Source of the DNA: Archaeoglobales archaeon
Lineage (GTDB): Archaea > Halobacteriota > Archaeoglobi > Archaeoglobales > Archaeoglobaceae
DNA length: 32,473 bases
Reading direction: 5' to 3'
Assembly: GCA_030055595.1 (NCBI GenBank)
Contig: JASFYH010000017.1
Span: forward strand, 1-32,473
Positions 1 through 8,299 of the stretch are shown here, one piece after another (position 1 is the first letter of the stretch; every line of letters starts with the position of its first letter). The position numbers were made by a program, and so were the translations under genes. The notes beneath the pieces were generated by a model that was not told where the DNA came from, did no database searches, and worked only from the letters and a program-made list of their open reading frames with translations.

Positions 1-1
1 A

Positions 2-325
2 GTTAGGGAATTGAGGGAAACACTGAGCAAAAGTATGGAAGACTTGAGAACAAGCAAGAGTGCAGAGGAGATTCTGAAGAACAAAAAAGTAATCGTAGAA
101 ACTCTTTGCAACCTCTGTTTGGCTTATGCTGAGCTAAATAGAAAAGCTGAACTGTTGAACTCGCTAAGCGATCTTAAATTCTACACAAAAGAAAGTCTTC
201 AGGAGCTTTTGAATTCTATAAAAACCCTTGAGTTGATGATAAAAGAAAATTTAAACATTGAAGACGATTTTGTTGAAAGGCTTAAGGTTTTACTGCACAG
301 GGTGATAAGGGAAGTTGAAATGTAA
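2..325 (+). CDS. C-terminal end of a protein kinase paralogue (partial, cut by left edge)
   Basis: The frame is open to the first base, so the TTG at 11 is unlikely to be the true start; only about 107 residues lie in the window. They are wholly helical. They align by eye with the C-terminal tail of the broken kinase on the opposite strand: both have a run like AELLNSL/SELLGYL, then a segment like LMIKENLNIEDDF/LMIRENITIDQDF, then VIREV/VRESY. The gene is therefore most likely the tail of an archaeal Ser/Thr kinase whose catalytic domain lies to the left. It ends 4 nt from the end of the opposing kinase pseudogene, so the two converge. Function of the tail itself is unknown. Confidence 0.6.
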   Translation, partial: VRELRETLSKSMEDLRTSKSAEEILKNKKVIVETLCNLCLAYAELNRKAELLNSLSDLKFYTKESLQELLNSIKTLELMIKENLNIEDDFVERLKVLLHRVIREVEM

Positions 326-329
326 GAAT

Positions 330-1789
330 CTAGGGCACATAGCTTTCTCTGACTCTATTAACAACGTTCTCCAATATATTAATAAAATCTTGATCAATAG
401 TAATATTTTCTCTTATCATCAGTATACTCTGCTCAGTGAGATCGTCTATATTTCTTTTCAAATTCTCATCTTCAGTATAATCCTTAAGTTTCTCCAAATA
501 ACCCAATAGCTCAGATTTTTCATCAAGCTTAGCACTTGATATCGCGAGGTCACAGATTTTTTCAAGAAGTTCTTTTTTAAGCATTTTTATTTCTCCAATT
601 TCTCTAGATTTAGAAATTTTCTCGAGAATCGATTCAATTTCCGAAAGAAGCATCGACTTGTTCTCTCTTTGTTTAAACAAATTTAAGTCTCTGATAAATT
701 CTTCAATACTCCGGTATCTATCTTCCTTTTTCTTTGCAAGCATCTTTGATATTATCGGATCGAATTTCCTAAGCCTTTCATTGAAGCTTGAAACAAGTGG
801 GAACGGTTCGGGCTTAATTATTTCTCTCATTGTTTCCACAGCAGAATCCGATTGATAAGGAAGTTTTCCAGTCAAAAGTTCGAAAAAACGAGTCCCAGCT
901 GGAATATGTCTGTTCTACTGTCAGTCTCTCCATACACAGTCCTATCCAATTGTTCTGGGGCAGAGTATTGTAGAGTCAGTCCTTTAAACGCTGTTGCAGT
1001 TGTAGAAGTTTCCCTAACCTTTGCAAGCCCCAGTCGGCTATCTTCGGCGTCATTTCTGCAAAGATAAGAATATTGTTTGGTTTCAGATCTCTGTGAATTA
1101 TGTTTTTGGAATGCGCAAAGTTAAGACCATCTGCTATACCCTCGACGATCTTAACTGTAATCTCTTCATTTATCGGCTTTGGATAACTTCCAAGATCTCT
1201 TATTCTCTTTCATCCGATTTCAACTCCTTCACCGAATTCAAGCTCAAAATGAGGCACGGGCTCCTCAAAGGCTCCAAAGAGTTTAACTATGTTCGGATGA
1301 TTCATATTTTTCCATGTTTCTACCTCCTTTAAAAATGCCCTTCTTGACTTTTCATCGATGTGAGGAATCTTTAATGCGATAATTTTCCCATCTGATTTCC
1401 TTTTAACTTTAAAGACCCTAGCAAAGCCACCTTCACCTATAAATTCCAGTGGCTCGTATTTACTGGTTAGTGGGGTAGGAAAGTCTTTTAGTTTTTCCAT
1501 GGGTTTGTCAATGGGGTTTTTGAATTTCAGAGCTCGAGACCGTTTTTTTGAATTCTATTGGTTTCGCTTCGGGCTTTTAGTCCTCCATTTTTGTTGGTTT
1601 AGCCACTTCAAATTCCTTTTCTAATTTTTTGGACTCTCGAACTTGCTTTTTCCCTTTTCTTTTTCTATTTACGATAAATACTGCGGATAGGATGATCAGG
1701 ATGAATAAAAGCGTAAAAAAGTCGGAAAAATGAGCATCAAGATTGCTAAAAAGATCAAGACAATTCTGCTCGATTTCAGCATAGATCAC
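330..1789 (-). pseudogene. Membrane-anchored Ser/Thr protein kinase, broken by five lesions
   Basis: Read from a GTG at 1789 the product would be about 485 residues. It has a TM helix near residues 24-41, a K/E/P-rich linker, an archaeal eukaryote-like kinase domain and a helical tail. Kinase motifs are readable: glycine loop IGEGGFARV, ALKIP lysine, catalytic loop HRDLKPNN (near 1075-1095), ADWG, SAPEQL and ELLTGKLP. The frame is broken by TAA at 1577-1579, an indel in the G/T runs at 1513-1521, TGA at 1210-1212 (EIG*KRIRDLG), an indel in the C run at 1028-1031 and one in the A run at 883-888. The residual open pieces are 1577-1789, 1210-1500 and 330-875. The start overlaps the end of the Vps4-like gene by 4 nt (GTGA), so it was the last cistron of that operon. 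Three lesions lie in homopolymers, so sequencing error must be excluded; two stops are harder to explain that way. Confidence 0.8.
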
Positions 1790-2928
1790 CTGCTGCCAAA
1801 CTCTTCAGCCCATTTCTCATATCTTTCGATTTCTTTCTTTGTGAGCGGACTTTTTATCTTCTTAAACGCCTCCTCAAAATCGCTTAAAGTTAGAGGTCTA
1901 AGGTTCAGTCTTTTCTTCATCAACTCTTCGAATGGCAAGTTTGCAAGCTCTTCAAGCCTGTTCATCTCCCTTACCATGTTCCACGTCGCTTCTTTGCAGA
2001 GCGCGCTCACGTCTCTTCCGGAATAGAACTTTTCCACACATCTTGCTGCTATTGTTTCAAGATCCGCTTTCAGCTCCAATCCTTTGGTATGAATCCTTAT
2101 CATAGCCTTTATGGCTTCCTTGTCTGGCAAAGGAACGTAGATCCTTCGTGAAAATCTTGAAAGCACCGCTTCATCGAGATCCCAAGGTGTGTTTGTTGCT
2201 GCGAGCGTTAAGACAAATCTTTCACTCTTCTTGTCGATGAAGCCATCAAGCTCAGCGAGAATCGTTGCAAGCATTCTGCGAGAAGCTTCGCTCATCTCAT
2301 CTCTCTTTGTTGTAAGGGCATCGAACTCGTCTATGAAAACTATGCTTGGCGATTTATCTCTTGCTACATCGTAAAGTGCCGAGACTATCTTGCTCGACTC
2401 TCCAAAATACTTGCTGAGTATCATGCTGGTTCTAACGTTGAAAAAAGTTGCCTTAAGACTTCCAGCACAGGCTGAGGCAAGCAGGGTTTTTCCCGTTCCG
2501 GGAGGACCAAAGAACATGATACCTTTCCATGGCTGGATAGACTCGGGTTTTTGGATCAATGAAAGCACGATCGTTTCTTTCATCAGTCTCTTGACGTCAT
2601 CAAGACCCGCTATGTCGTTCCAGGTTACCTTGGATTGAGAAATAAAGCTTTTTACGTAGTTTGAGAAATCCTCCTCAGTTTCTTTTCCATTCTCACTCAC
2701 AGCTCTTCTAATCTTAACATCTGAAGCTTTCTCCCATTTCTCCGCAAGCTTCAAATAGTGTTCCCTATTTGGGGCGTATTTTGCAATCTCTCTCAATAGC
2801 TTTGCACACTTCATCGCCGCTTTTTTTGCTTCTTCAGCATCTCCTCTTGCAATCGCTTCTTCGTATTCCTTCTCAGCTTTTCTAAACTCGTTCAAAAGGG
2901 CTCCTGAGAGGTCGACTTTCATCTTCAC
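1786..2928 (-). CDS. Vps4/katanin-clade AAA ATPase with MIT-like N-terminal domain (CdvC-like)
   Basis: This 380-aa AAA ATPase is built like Vps4, which disassembles ESCRT-III filaments. Residues about 9-70 are a helical, A/E/K-rich hairpin resembling an MIT domain. The AAA module runs from about 100: Walker A GPPGTGKT at 141-148, Walker B IVFIDEFDA with D200/E201, sensor-1 N246 in AATNTPWD, and arginine fingers in the SRFSRRIYV segment (R258, R261). The C-terminus YEKWAEEFGS matches the terminal helix of the Vps4/katanin/spastin clade rather than Cdc48 or PAN. The first codon is GTG at 2928, overlapping the upstream stop (GTGA). An ATG at 2922 preceded by GGAGTGA may be the real start. The two genes just upstream encode ESCRT-III-like helical proteins, which fits a filament/remodelling-ATPase pair. 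An archaeal single-domain AAA family of other function is the alternative. Confidence 0.85.
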   Translation of the reverse strand: MKMKVDLSGALLNEFRKAEKEYEEAIARGDAEEAKKAAMKCAKLLREIAKYAPNREHYLKLAEKWEKASDVKIRRAVSENGKETEEDFSNYVKSFISQSKVTWNDIAGLDDVKRLMKETIVLSLIQKPESIQPWKGIMFFGPPGTGKTLLASACAGSLKATFFNVRTSMILSKYFGESSKIVSALYDVARDKSPSIVFIDEFDALTTKRDEMSEASRRMLATILAELDGFIDKKSERFVLTLAATNTPWDLDEAVLSRFSRRIYVPLPDKEAIKAMIRIHTKGLELKADLETIAARCVEKFYSGRDVSALCKEATWNMVREMNRLEELANLPFEELMKKRLNLRPLTLSDFEEAFKKIKSPLTKKEIERYEKWAEEFGSR

Positions 2929-3488
2929 TCCCTGAGCTTCTCTACTTTTCTCATCGCCTTCTCAGGTTCGAGATCGCCTTCTTTCACCGCTCTCATCGTA
3001 TCCATGATCTTTTTGATCTCTTCATCCTCTTCATAGCCAACGCTTATCGCCTGATCTGTGTAGCCGAGAGCTTTCATTAAGTTCTCATTTAGGTTTTGGG
3101 CGTCAAGTTGAATCGTCGCAAGCTTATTTTCGAGTTCTTCGGCAGGCATCTTTTTGAGCGTTTCATAAAGTGGAGAAGACCTGATCAGGGCTTCATTCTC
3201 CTTTATTATCATAATGTTGCTAAGAAGCATCATTTGCTTGTTAAGTTGAGCATGTGTTGCCTGCAGATTCTGCTTTCTTTGGCTCAGAGTTTTTATTTTA
3301 GTTGCAATTGTTAACTCCTCGCTCCTCGTTTTTGCCCGCTTTCCTTCTTCGAAAAGCAGTGTTATCTGCCTTTCTATATCTGATATCTCTTCTTCAACTT
3401 TCCTTATCTGCAGATCGAGCTTTATTTTATCATCTTTTAGCTTTTCCAGAGATATTTCCAGGGGGTTCTTTTTAAAAAATCTGAACAT
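2925..3488 (-). CDS. ESCRT-III/Snf7-like coiled-coil protein B
   Basis: A 187-aa charged, entirely helical protein with no Walker motifs. It begins MFRFFKKNPLE, a basic N-terminus shared with the next gene upstream. A long helical hairpin follows (about 15-105), then an acidic second half (about 120-187) ending AMRKVEKLRE. This layout (basic alpha1/alpha2 hairpin, acidic C-terminal half, short terminal amphipathic helix) is that of ESCRT-III subunits. The end resembles a MIM1 motif, the peptide that binds Vps4 MIT domains. It starts at ATG 3488, 3 nt after its paralogue's stop, with GAGGAGA upstream, and overlaps the AAA gene by 4 nt. The family call is inference from architecture and neighbours, not from a conserved signature. 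A PspA/Vipp1-like or generic coiled-coil scaffold is the alternative. Confidence 0.6.
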   Translation of the reverse strand: MFRFFKKNPLEISLEKLKDDKIKLDLQIRKVEEEISDIERQITLLFEEGKRAKTRSEELTIATKIKTLSQRKQNLQATHAQLNKQMMLLSNIMIIKENEALIRSSPLYETLKKMPAEELENKLATIQLDAQNLNENLMKALGYTDQAISVGYEEDEEIKKIMDTMRAVKEGDLEPEKAMRKVEKLRE

Positions 3489-3491
3489 AAT

Positions 3492-4079
3492 TCAGATCTC
3501 CTCTTCCTTTTCTATCTTCTTTTTAACCTCGTCAAATATCTTCTCAGGGCTCTCTCCTGACTCAACCTTTGCCCAAGCTTCCATGAGTTCTTTTTCTGCT
3601 GGATCTTCCTTAAGACTTTCATCCGCAAGTCTCATTTCGAAAACCCTGTTCAAATCGTCAAGAATGCTGTCAAAATCCTTTCCATCGAGATTTATGTTTA
3701 TAAGAGCATTTTCGAGCTTCTCAGGCTCTATCGATGTCAACTTTTTCCAAATTCCTTGTGATTCGAGCTCTCTCTGATATCTCTTAACTATTACCAAATT
3801 CTTTATGAGTGTATGTTGTCTCTGTGCGGTCATGAAATCCTTCATTCTAAGCTTTTGCTCAAGATCGAGGCTTTTCATCTCCTGAGCTATCATTTTCTTC
3901 TTAAGAAAATCTGCACCCACTCCTTCTTGGAAAAGCTGTTTTTTCTTCTTCTCTATCTCGTTTACGTCTTTCTTAATTCTATCCAGCTTATTTCTCAATC
4001 TCAACTCTTCCCCCTGGAGTTCTCTCATTGAAAGCTTTTCCAGAGGGTTCTTTTTAAACATGTCCATAATCCCCATCAT
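3492..4079 (-). CDS. ESCRT-III/Snf7-like coiled-coil protein A
   Basis: A 195-aa helical protein, paralogous to the gene that follows it. Both share the N-terminal FKKNPLE, a lysine-rich hairpin (about 20-110), a KLENAL/ELENKL segment near the middle, and a tail of the form AKVESGESPEKIFDEV here against RAVKEGDLEPEKAMRKV there. No enzymatic motif is visible. As a pair next to a Vps4-like ATPase they would be filament subunits that assemble on membranes. ATG at 4079 overlaps the stop of the 580-aa coiled-coil gene (ATGA). GGAGGTGA two bases upstream is an almost perfect ribosome binding site, suggesting strong translation relative to the larger upstream gene. A second ATG follows at once. Confidence 0.6.
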   Translation of the reverse strand: MMGIMDMFKKNPLEKLSMRELQGEELRLRNKLDRIKKDVNEIEKKKKQLFQEGVGADFLKKKMIAQEMKSLDLEQKLRMKDFMTAQRQHTLIKNLVIVKRYQRELESQGIWKKLTSIEPEKLENALININLDGKDFDSILDDLNRVFEMRLADESLKEDPAEKELMEAWAKVESGESPEKIFDEVKKKIEKEEEI

Positions 4080-5818
4080 CTCACCTCCCTTTTAACCAGA
4101 ACAAGACCAAAATTCTCGAAATACTTAACAAAACCGTATTTATCCGCAAGCTCGTAGAACGCCTTTTTTACATATCTCTCTTCACCGCAAGCAAGGACTT
4201 CATTCAGGCTCAGGTGATCCCTGCTCTTCAGCTTTTCCTCGATGCAATTTTTAACCCTCAAATAGGTCTCATTGTCCATCTCAAGCTGAACATACCTTGA
4301 AAGCGCTTTCGAGAGTGAATCAACTGGGTTAAATATGATCTCGTTTGTCTCGGTGTCGAGAAGCAGTAGAGAAATACTCTCGCTATAAAAGTTGCGGTGA
4401 AATTCTTCAGAATTTATGAAACTCTTGATTCTTTCTTCGAAGCCGAGAGGAGACGCGACTACAATTGCAGTTCTGATTTTTGCCTTTCTAAAGTTCGAAA
4501 CGTATTTATCAATTTCACCAAGTTCCATTGGATCTGTATCGAAGCCATATTTTGCAAATTTTTGCGGTCTGGTGAAAAAGAAGGCAAGTATTTTTAGTTT
4601 CTCTGCACCGAAAATCTTCTTCTCCTTCAGTTCAAATTCCAGCATTGAGCACTGTGGAACATCTTTCAGCTGAAGTCCGAATTCGTCAATCCTTTCAGTT
4701 CTGAATTTCCTTCCATTAAACTCAAATTCCTTAAGTTTTGCCTTCAACCTTTCCAGAAAATTTAACTCCATCATTCTCGCTTCTTCAGACTTCAAAAATC
4801 TCGAACCCTTTTCTATTTTTTCCTTCATCCCCGTTATCTCAGCGATCATTTTTCTCAGTTTTTCCTCCTTGCTTTCAATTTCCCTTTCCTTAGCCATTAT
4901 TTCTTCTTCTCTTTTTCTCAGCGCTTCCTCAACCGCTTTTATCTCTCCCATAAATCTTCCTTTAGCATTTTCCAGTTCTTTCTGAAGCTTTTCCTGCACC
5001 TCTCTATCCTTCATCTCCGCTATAGCCTTTGCAATCTCCTCTTTTTCCTTTTCAAATCTTTGAATCAGCTCTTCCTTCTCTCTACGCAAGTTCTCAATCT
5101 CAATTTCCGATTTCGAAGAAATATCAGAAATTATCTTCGATTTTTCCATTTCAAAACCTTTCTGCATTTCTTGAAGTCTGTTCTCAAGTTCTCTTACCCT
5201 AATAGAGAAGTCCTCGACTATTCCCCTCTTTTCCCTATCCCAATCCTCAAACATCGCTCTGAACCAGTCGTATTTGTTTGCTTCTGCAATTGCGTTGTTC
5301 AGTTTTTCTTTGTAACCATTCCAGAGACTTCTGAAATGGTAGCGAAGTGCAAGAGATATGTTTGGATTTTCAAGCTGTTCTTCCATCCAGCTATCAATCC
5401 CAAGATAGTATGTTTTTAGCAGTTCGTAGACGTTTTTATCTCTTCTACTAAGTTTTTTCACAATATCTTCAATGCTAAGCACTTCCAAAACGTTGAACTT
5501 GGTTATTTCATCGACGAATACGAGATCTTCATCGTTGAATCTTCTCTGATCAAAGTTCTCTCCGTTTATTTTAAAACTCAAGGCTATCAAAGCCAAAGCT
5601 GCTTCGAATTTTCCACAAAAAACTTTGTCAAGGTTCTTTATGAACTCCCCGCACTCTCCGTTCAGATATCTTTCGTAGGCTTCGCTTATTTCATTCCATA
5701 GTTTTTTTCTCTTTTCAAAGTTCTCTCTATATATGTCTCTTCCCTGTCTGAGCACTCTTTCAGCGCTTGAAAGTAGCATTTTAATGCATTCGCTCTTCCC
5801 CTCAAACATTTCCACCAC
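4076..5818 (-). CDS. 580-aa coiled-coil protein of the ESCRT-like cassette, function unknown
   Basis: I do not recognise a named family. Residues 1-195 are helical. Residues about 200-365 are a continuous E/K/R-rich coiled coil. Residues about 370-510 look globular with alternating beta strands (KIRTAIVVASPLGF, SISLLLLDTE, NEIIFNP). Residues about 520-580 resemble a small winged helix (LSLNEVL, KKAFYELADKYGFV). There is no signal peptide or membrane span. The start is one of GTG 5818, GTG 5815 or ATG 5809; the last has GGTGG just upstream and would overlap the preceding gene by 8 nt. It lies between the first cassette gene and the two ESCRT-III-like genes with 4- to 17-nt overlaps, so it is surely co-translated. 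A recruiting or scaffolding role, like CdvA for CdvB in crenarchaea, is speculation. Confidence 0.75.
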   Translation of the reverse strand: MVEMFEGKSECIKMLLSSAERVLRQGRDIYRENFEKRKKLWNEISEAYERYLNGECGEFIKNLDKVFCGKFEAALALIALSFKINGENFDQRRFNDEDLVFVDEITKFNVLEVLSIEDIVKKLSRRDKNVYELLKTYYLGIDSWMEEQLENPNISLALRYHFRSLWNGYKEKLNNAIAEANKYDWFRAMFEDWDREKRGIVEDFSIRVRELENRLQEMQKGFEMEKSKIISDISSKSEIEIENLRREKEELIQRFEKEKEEIAKAIAEMKDREVQEKLQKELENAKGRFMGEIKAVEEALRKREEEIMAKEREIESKEEKLRKMIAEITGMKEKIEKGSRFLKSEEARMMELNFLERLKAKLKEFEFNGRKFRTERIDEFGLQLKDVPQCSMLEFELKEKKIFGAEKLKILAFFFTRPQKFAKYGFDTDPMELGEIDKYVSNFRKAKIRTAIVVASPLGFEERIKSFINSEEFHRNFYSESISLLLLDTETNEIIFNPVDSLSKALSRYVQLEMDNETYLRVKNCIEEKLKSRDHLSLNEVLACGEERYVKKAFYELADKYGFVKYFENFGLVLVKREVR

Positions 5819-6332
5819 CTAAGAAAAACTCAAGGTCTTTTTTCAACTTCTCAGAGAATCTTTCGACCGCTTCAGCATTTCCAGTAATTCTGAAGTGTAA
5901 TTTATTCCCATTATCGGAAATCTCTATCTCAACTCTGCCCTTCCTTGTTAGTGAGAAATATTTGTTTGTTCCCGGCAAAATTCTAGCATTATTTCTTGCC
6001 ATAGCGAGTTCCAATAGTTTTTTTGCTATCTCAGGCTTTTCCAAGCTTCTTACTTCGAATGAAACAGTCTTCATTTCCACTTCTGGGGTTTTTTCCTCGA
6101 TTAAGGTATAGACTCTGAGCTTTTCTATAGATTTGGGATTCATTTTCGACGTTAGCTCATCAAGAAACTCTGCAAGATTTCTCTCAACGAAAAAAGCTAT
6201 TCCCCTGATCTTTTCAATTCCAGTGGACTCTTTCCACTTCTCAAGAGTGTATTCTATTCTTTTCCTCTCTGCTTCGTCCTCATAATCGACGCAGACTAAG
6301 TGGCGTTTCAACGATCTATAATTTTCAATCAA
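5802..6332 (-). CDS. 176-aa protein, first gene of the ESCRT-like cassette, unknown function
   Basis: No family recognised. The first half is helical with short strands (HLVCVDY, IRGIAFFVE). The second half has a beta-beta-beta-alpha run (RVEIEISDNGNKLHFRI, then an amphipathic helix to residue 172). It carries no membrane segment, Cys cluster or nucleotide-binding motif. The TTG at 6332 gives 176 aa. However, a TATA box at 6333-6341 predicts transcription from about 6311, which is exactly a second TTG (codon 8, 6311). A leaderless 169-aa form is therefore quite possible. It ends inside the start of the 580-aa coiled-coil gene and heads the operon that continues to about 330. Confidence 0.6.
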   Translation of the reverse strand: MIENYRSLKRHLVCVDYEDEAERKRIEYTLEKWKESTGIEKIRGIAFFVERNLAEFLDELTSKMNPKSIEKLRVYTLIEEKTPEVEMKTVSFEVRSLEKPEIAKKLLELAMARNNARILPGTNKYFSLTRKGRVEIEISDNGNKLHFRITGNAEAVERFSEKLKKDLEFFLGGGNV

Positions 6333-6347
6333 TTATTTAAACTTTTC
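6333..6347 (-). promoter_or_regulatory. TATA/BRE promoter of the ESCRT-like operon
   Basis: On the minus strand the sequence reads GAAAAGTTTAAATAATT, a purine-rich BRE followed by TTTAAATAA. The centre lies near 6337, so the start of transcription should fall near 6311, inside the first ORF and at its second TTG. It is the only clear TATA box before the cassette, which supports one transcript for all genes from 6332 down to the kinase. Confidence 0.55.
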
Positions 6348-6385
6348 TTTTTTGGAGAATATTGTAAGTTGGTGAAATGGAGAAA

Positions 6386-6811
6386 TTATGAGAGTGAATG
6401 CAAGTAATGTGCTATGGCGACGTCTTTTAGTCTATCGATGCAAAGCAGAAGGGCATCGCGGCTATCTGGAGGAATGCCTTCGGCAACAACGATGAAATTC
6501 CCCAGCGAGAATTTATCCCAGCTGAGCTTCTTCACGATTTCCTGATCAAGCAAATCTACAATCCCTTTGTATCTTTGCTCGAAAACTTCTAAGGGGATAT
6601 TTTTTCCTCTGTATTCGTAAGGGAGCTTCATAAGTCCTATGATCTTATCCATCAAAACAAGAACTTTATTCGGAATCAGATTCAGCCTTTCAGCAGCTTT
6701 TATCCTCATCTCGGCTGTCTCAATCTTCCCGGAATCAAGGTATGCGCTGATCACTTCGAGCGCATCTTTGCTCATTAAGCTTTTTGAATACCTCGTTCCA
6801 AGAACGTTCAA
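6386..6811 (-). pseudogene. C-terminal helical domain of the upstream kinase, cut off by an in-frame TAA
   Basis: A TTG start at 6811 would give 141 aa, but the frame is the exact continuation of the kinase ORF. That ORF ends RPGME-TAA, and the next codons read IRDRIADYLLNVLG in the same frame. Kinase C-lobes commonly run RPSMEEIRD at this spot, so the TAA most likely replaced a GAA glutamate codon. The domain is helical with no recognised motif. It could still be translated separately from the TTG, but no ribosome binding site or promoter is seen in front of it. It ends 53 nt before the ESCRT-like operon start, in the same direction. Confidence 0.65.
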
Positions 6812-6838
6812 TAGATAATCCGCTATTCTATCCCTAAT

Positions 6839-8299
6839 TTATTCCATTCCCGGCCTGAGTTCTGGTTTAGAAAGGCATGAGTTCACGATCTCTTCAAGTC
6901 TCTTGTCTCCGATCTTAACTGTTACGTTATCGCATCTTTCTAAGTAGTCCAAAGGATCTGCAAAAAGACTTTCACCTGTCAGAAGTTCAAACAGAATGAC
7001 TCCAAAGCTATAAACATCGCTCTTCGCATTTAGATTTCTTCCATCTGATCTGTATAGCTCTGGAGCTGAATAGCAAGGGGTATATCCTCCTCCCCAGTCC
7101 GCTATTGCGGGATAGTATTCGCCGTTCTCCTCGAAAACGAGGACGTTCTCAGGCTTGAGATCGCCGTGATAGATCTTATGAGAATGAGCATAGGAAAGAG
7201 CCTTTGCAACCCTGTGCATGAATCTGAGCTTTTTCTTTAGCTCGGGATTAATTCTCATTAAATCTCTTAGCGTCATTGGATAGAACTGCATAACAACGAA
7301 TGGCTTTGGATTTGATCCGAAGTCAAGTGGTTTAACAATGTATGGAATGTTGAGCCTTTTGGTCAGCTGGACGAAGTTTCCGATCTCTTCTATGAAAGCC
7401 TTCTCACCTTCTCTGTAGATCTTCAATGCAACAGTGTTTCCATTTTCATCAATTGCTTTGTATACATCTGCAAATGCTCCACCGCCTGCGAGAGCCATTA
7501 TCTTGTATTTCAAGAACTTTTTCTCTTCTTCGGCTTTTTCTTCCATTTTTTCCAATTTTGGTTTCTCCTCGACTTTTTGAGTAGCCCTGAATTCTAAATC
7601 GAACTCCTTCTCGATATTTTGCCTCGTGTCTTCGAAGTCGAACGAAACTCTAATCTTTAATTTATTCATTCCGGGCTCAAAATTCGGCTTAATCTTTATT
7701 TTTTCGCTTTTCAGCTTTTTAATGCTTATAGGCTCAATCTTTATTCCTTCAAACTCTACAAGAGCGTTCTCAACTTCAAAGCTTGAATTGAGCAGAATTT
7801 CAAGCTCATCTTTTTCTGTCAAAATTCGTTTTGGAATTTCTATCTTGACTTCTGGAATTGCTATGGTTTCTGCTATCTTTGCCAAAGCCCTTGAACGCCA
7901 ATATTTATCAGATATGTCCCTTGCAACTTCTAAAGCCTCATCAAAAATCTTATCCGCTTCTTCTGACCTTCCAGCCTTAGAAAAAGCTTCTGCAACATTA
8001 CTTAAAGCCCTTGAACGCCAATATTTATCTGATATGCTCCTTGCAACTTTCAAAGCCTCATCAAAAATTTCATTAGCCTTCTCAAAAAGTGAAACATCCT
8101 GATGTAGGTGATTCGACTTTCCAATCTCCTCGATTTTCGTTATATCTTCATGAGCCCATAAATCCGCTTCATAATCCCAGTAACTCGGTTTTATGGGTTT
8201 TATAATCCTAATACATTGTGGTTTTCTTTTCACGATTTCAATTTTTTGCATGTTTTTGCTACTCCCCCAAACTTTAAGAGTGGCTGTCTTTTTTTTCAT
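6839..8299 (-). CDS. Ser/Thr protein kinase with TPR-like repeats and Ig-like domain
   Basis: 486 aa from ATG 8299. Order: OB-fold remainder (about 1-60); two 40-residue TPR-like repeats (about 78-117 and 118-145) each carrying DKYWRSRAL; a beta-rich Ig/CARDB-like stretch (about 155-240); an E/K linker; and a kinase domain (about 262-486). Kinase motifs: glycine loop AGGGAFADV at 271-279, K293 in ALKIY, catalytic loop HGDLKPEN (H378, D380, K382, N385; HGD in place of HRD), D401 in ADWGGG, and SAPE at 411-414. All phosphotransfer residues are present, so the domain could be active, but the C-lobe is cut at RPGME by TAA. The 5' end lacks the first OB-fold half, lost to an A8-tract shift. A cytosolic signalling kinase that may act on the downstream cassette. 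Confidence 0.8.
   Translation of the reverse strand: MKKKTATLKVWGSSKNMQKIEIVKRKPQCIRIIKPIKPSYWDYEADLWAHEDITKIEEIGKSNHLHQDVSLFEKANEIFDEALKVARSISDKYWRSRALSNVAEAFSKAGRSEEADKIFDEALEVARDISDKYWRSRALAKIAETIAIPEVKIEIPKRILTEKDELEILLNSSFEVENALVEFEGIKIEPISIKKLKSEKIKIKPNFEPGMNKLKIRVSFDFEDTRQNIEKEFDLEFRATQKVEEKPKLEKMEEKAEEEKKFLKYKIMALAGGGAFADVYKAIDENGNTVALKIYREGEKAFIEEIGNFVQLTKRLNIPYIVKPLDFGSNPKPFVVMQFYPMTLRDLMRINPELKKKLRFMHRVAKALSYAHSHKIYHGDLKPENVLVFEENGEYYPAIADWGGGYTPCYSAPELYRSDGRNLNAKSDVYSFGVILFELLTGESLFADPLDYLERCDNVTVKIGDKRLEEIVNSCLSKPELRPGME

Noticed and set aside
1210-1212. TGA in the kinase pseudogene as selenocysteine
   Set aside because: The position aligns with glycine in related kinases and four other lesions exist in the same gene.
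6839-6841. TAA read through as a recoded codon
   Set aside because: TAA recoding is not known in this group, and pyrrolysine uses TAG; a nonsense mutation or read error is simpler.
7626-8102. 158-codon plus-strand ORF opposite the kinase
   Set aside because: Serine/phenylalanine-rich antisense reading of the kinase gene, which has clear domains on the minus strand.
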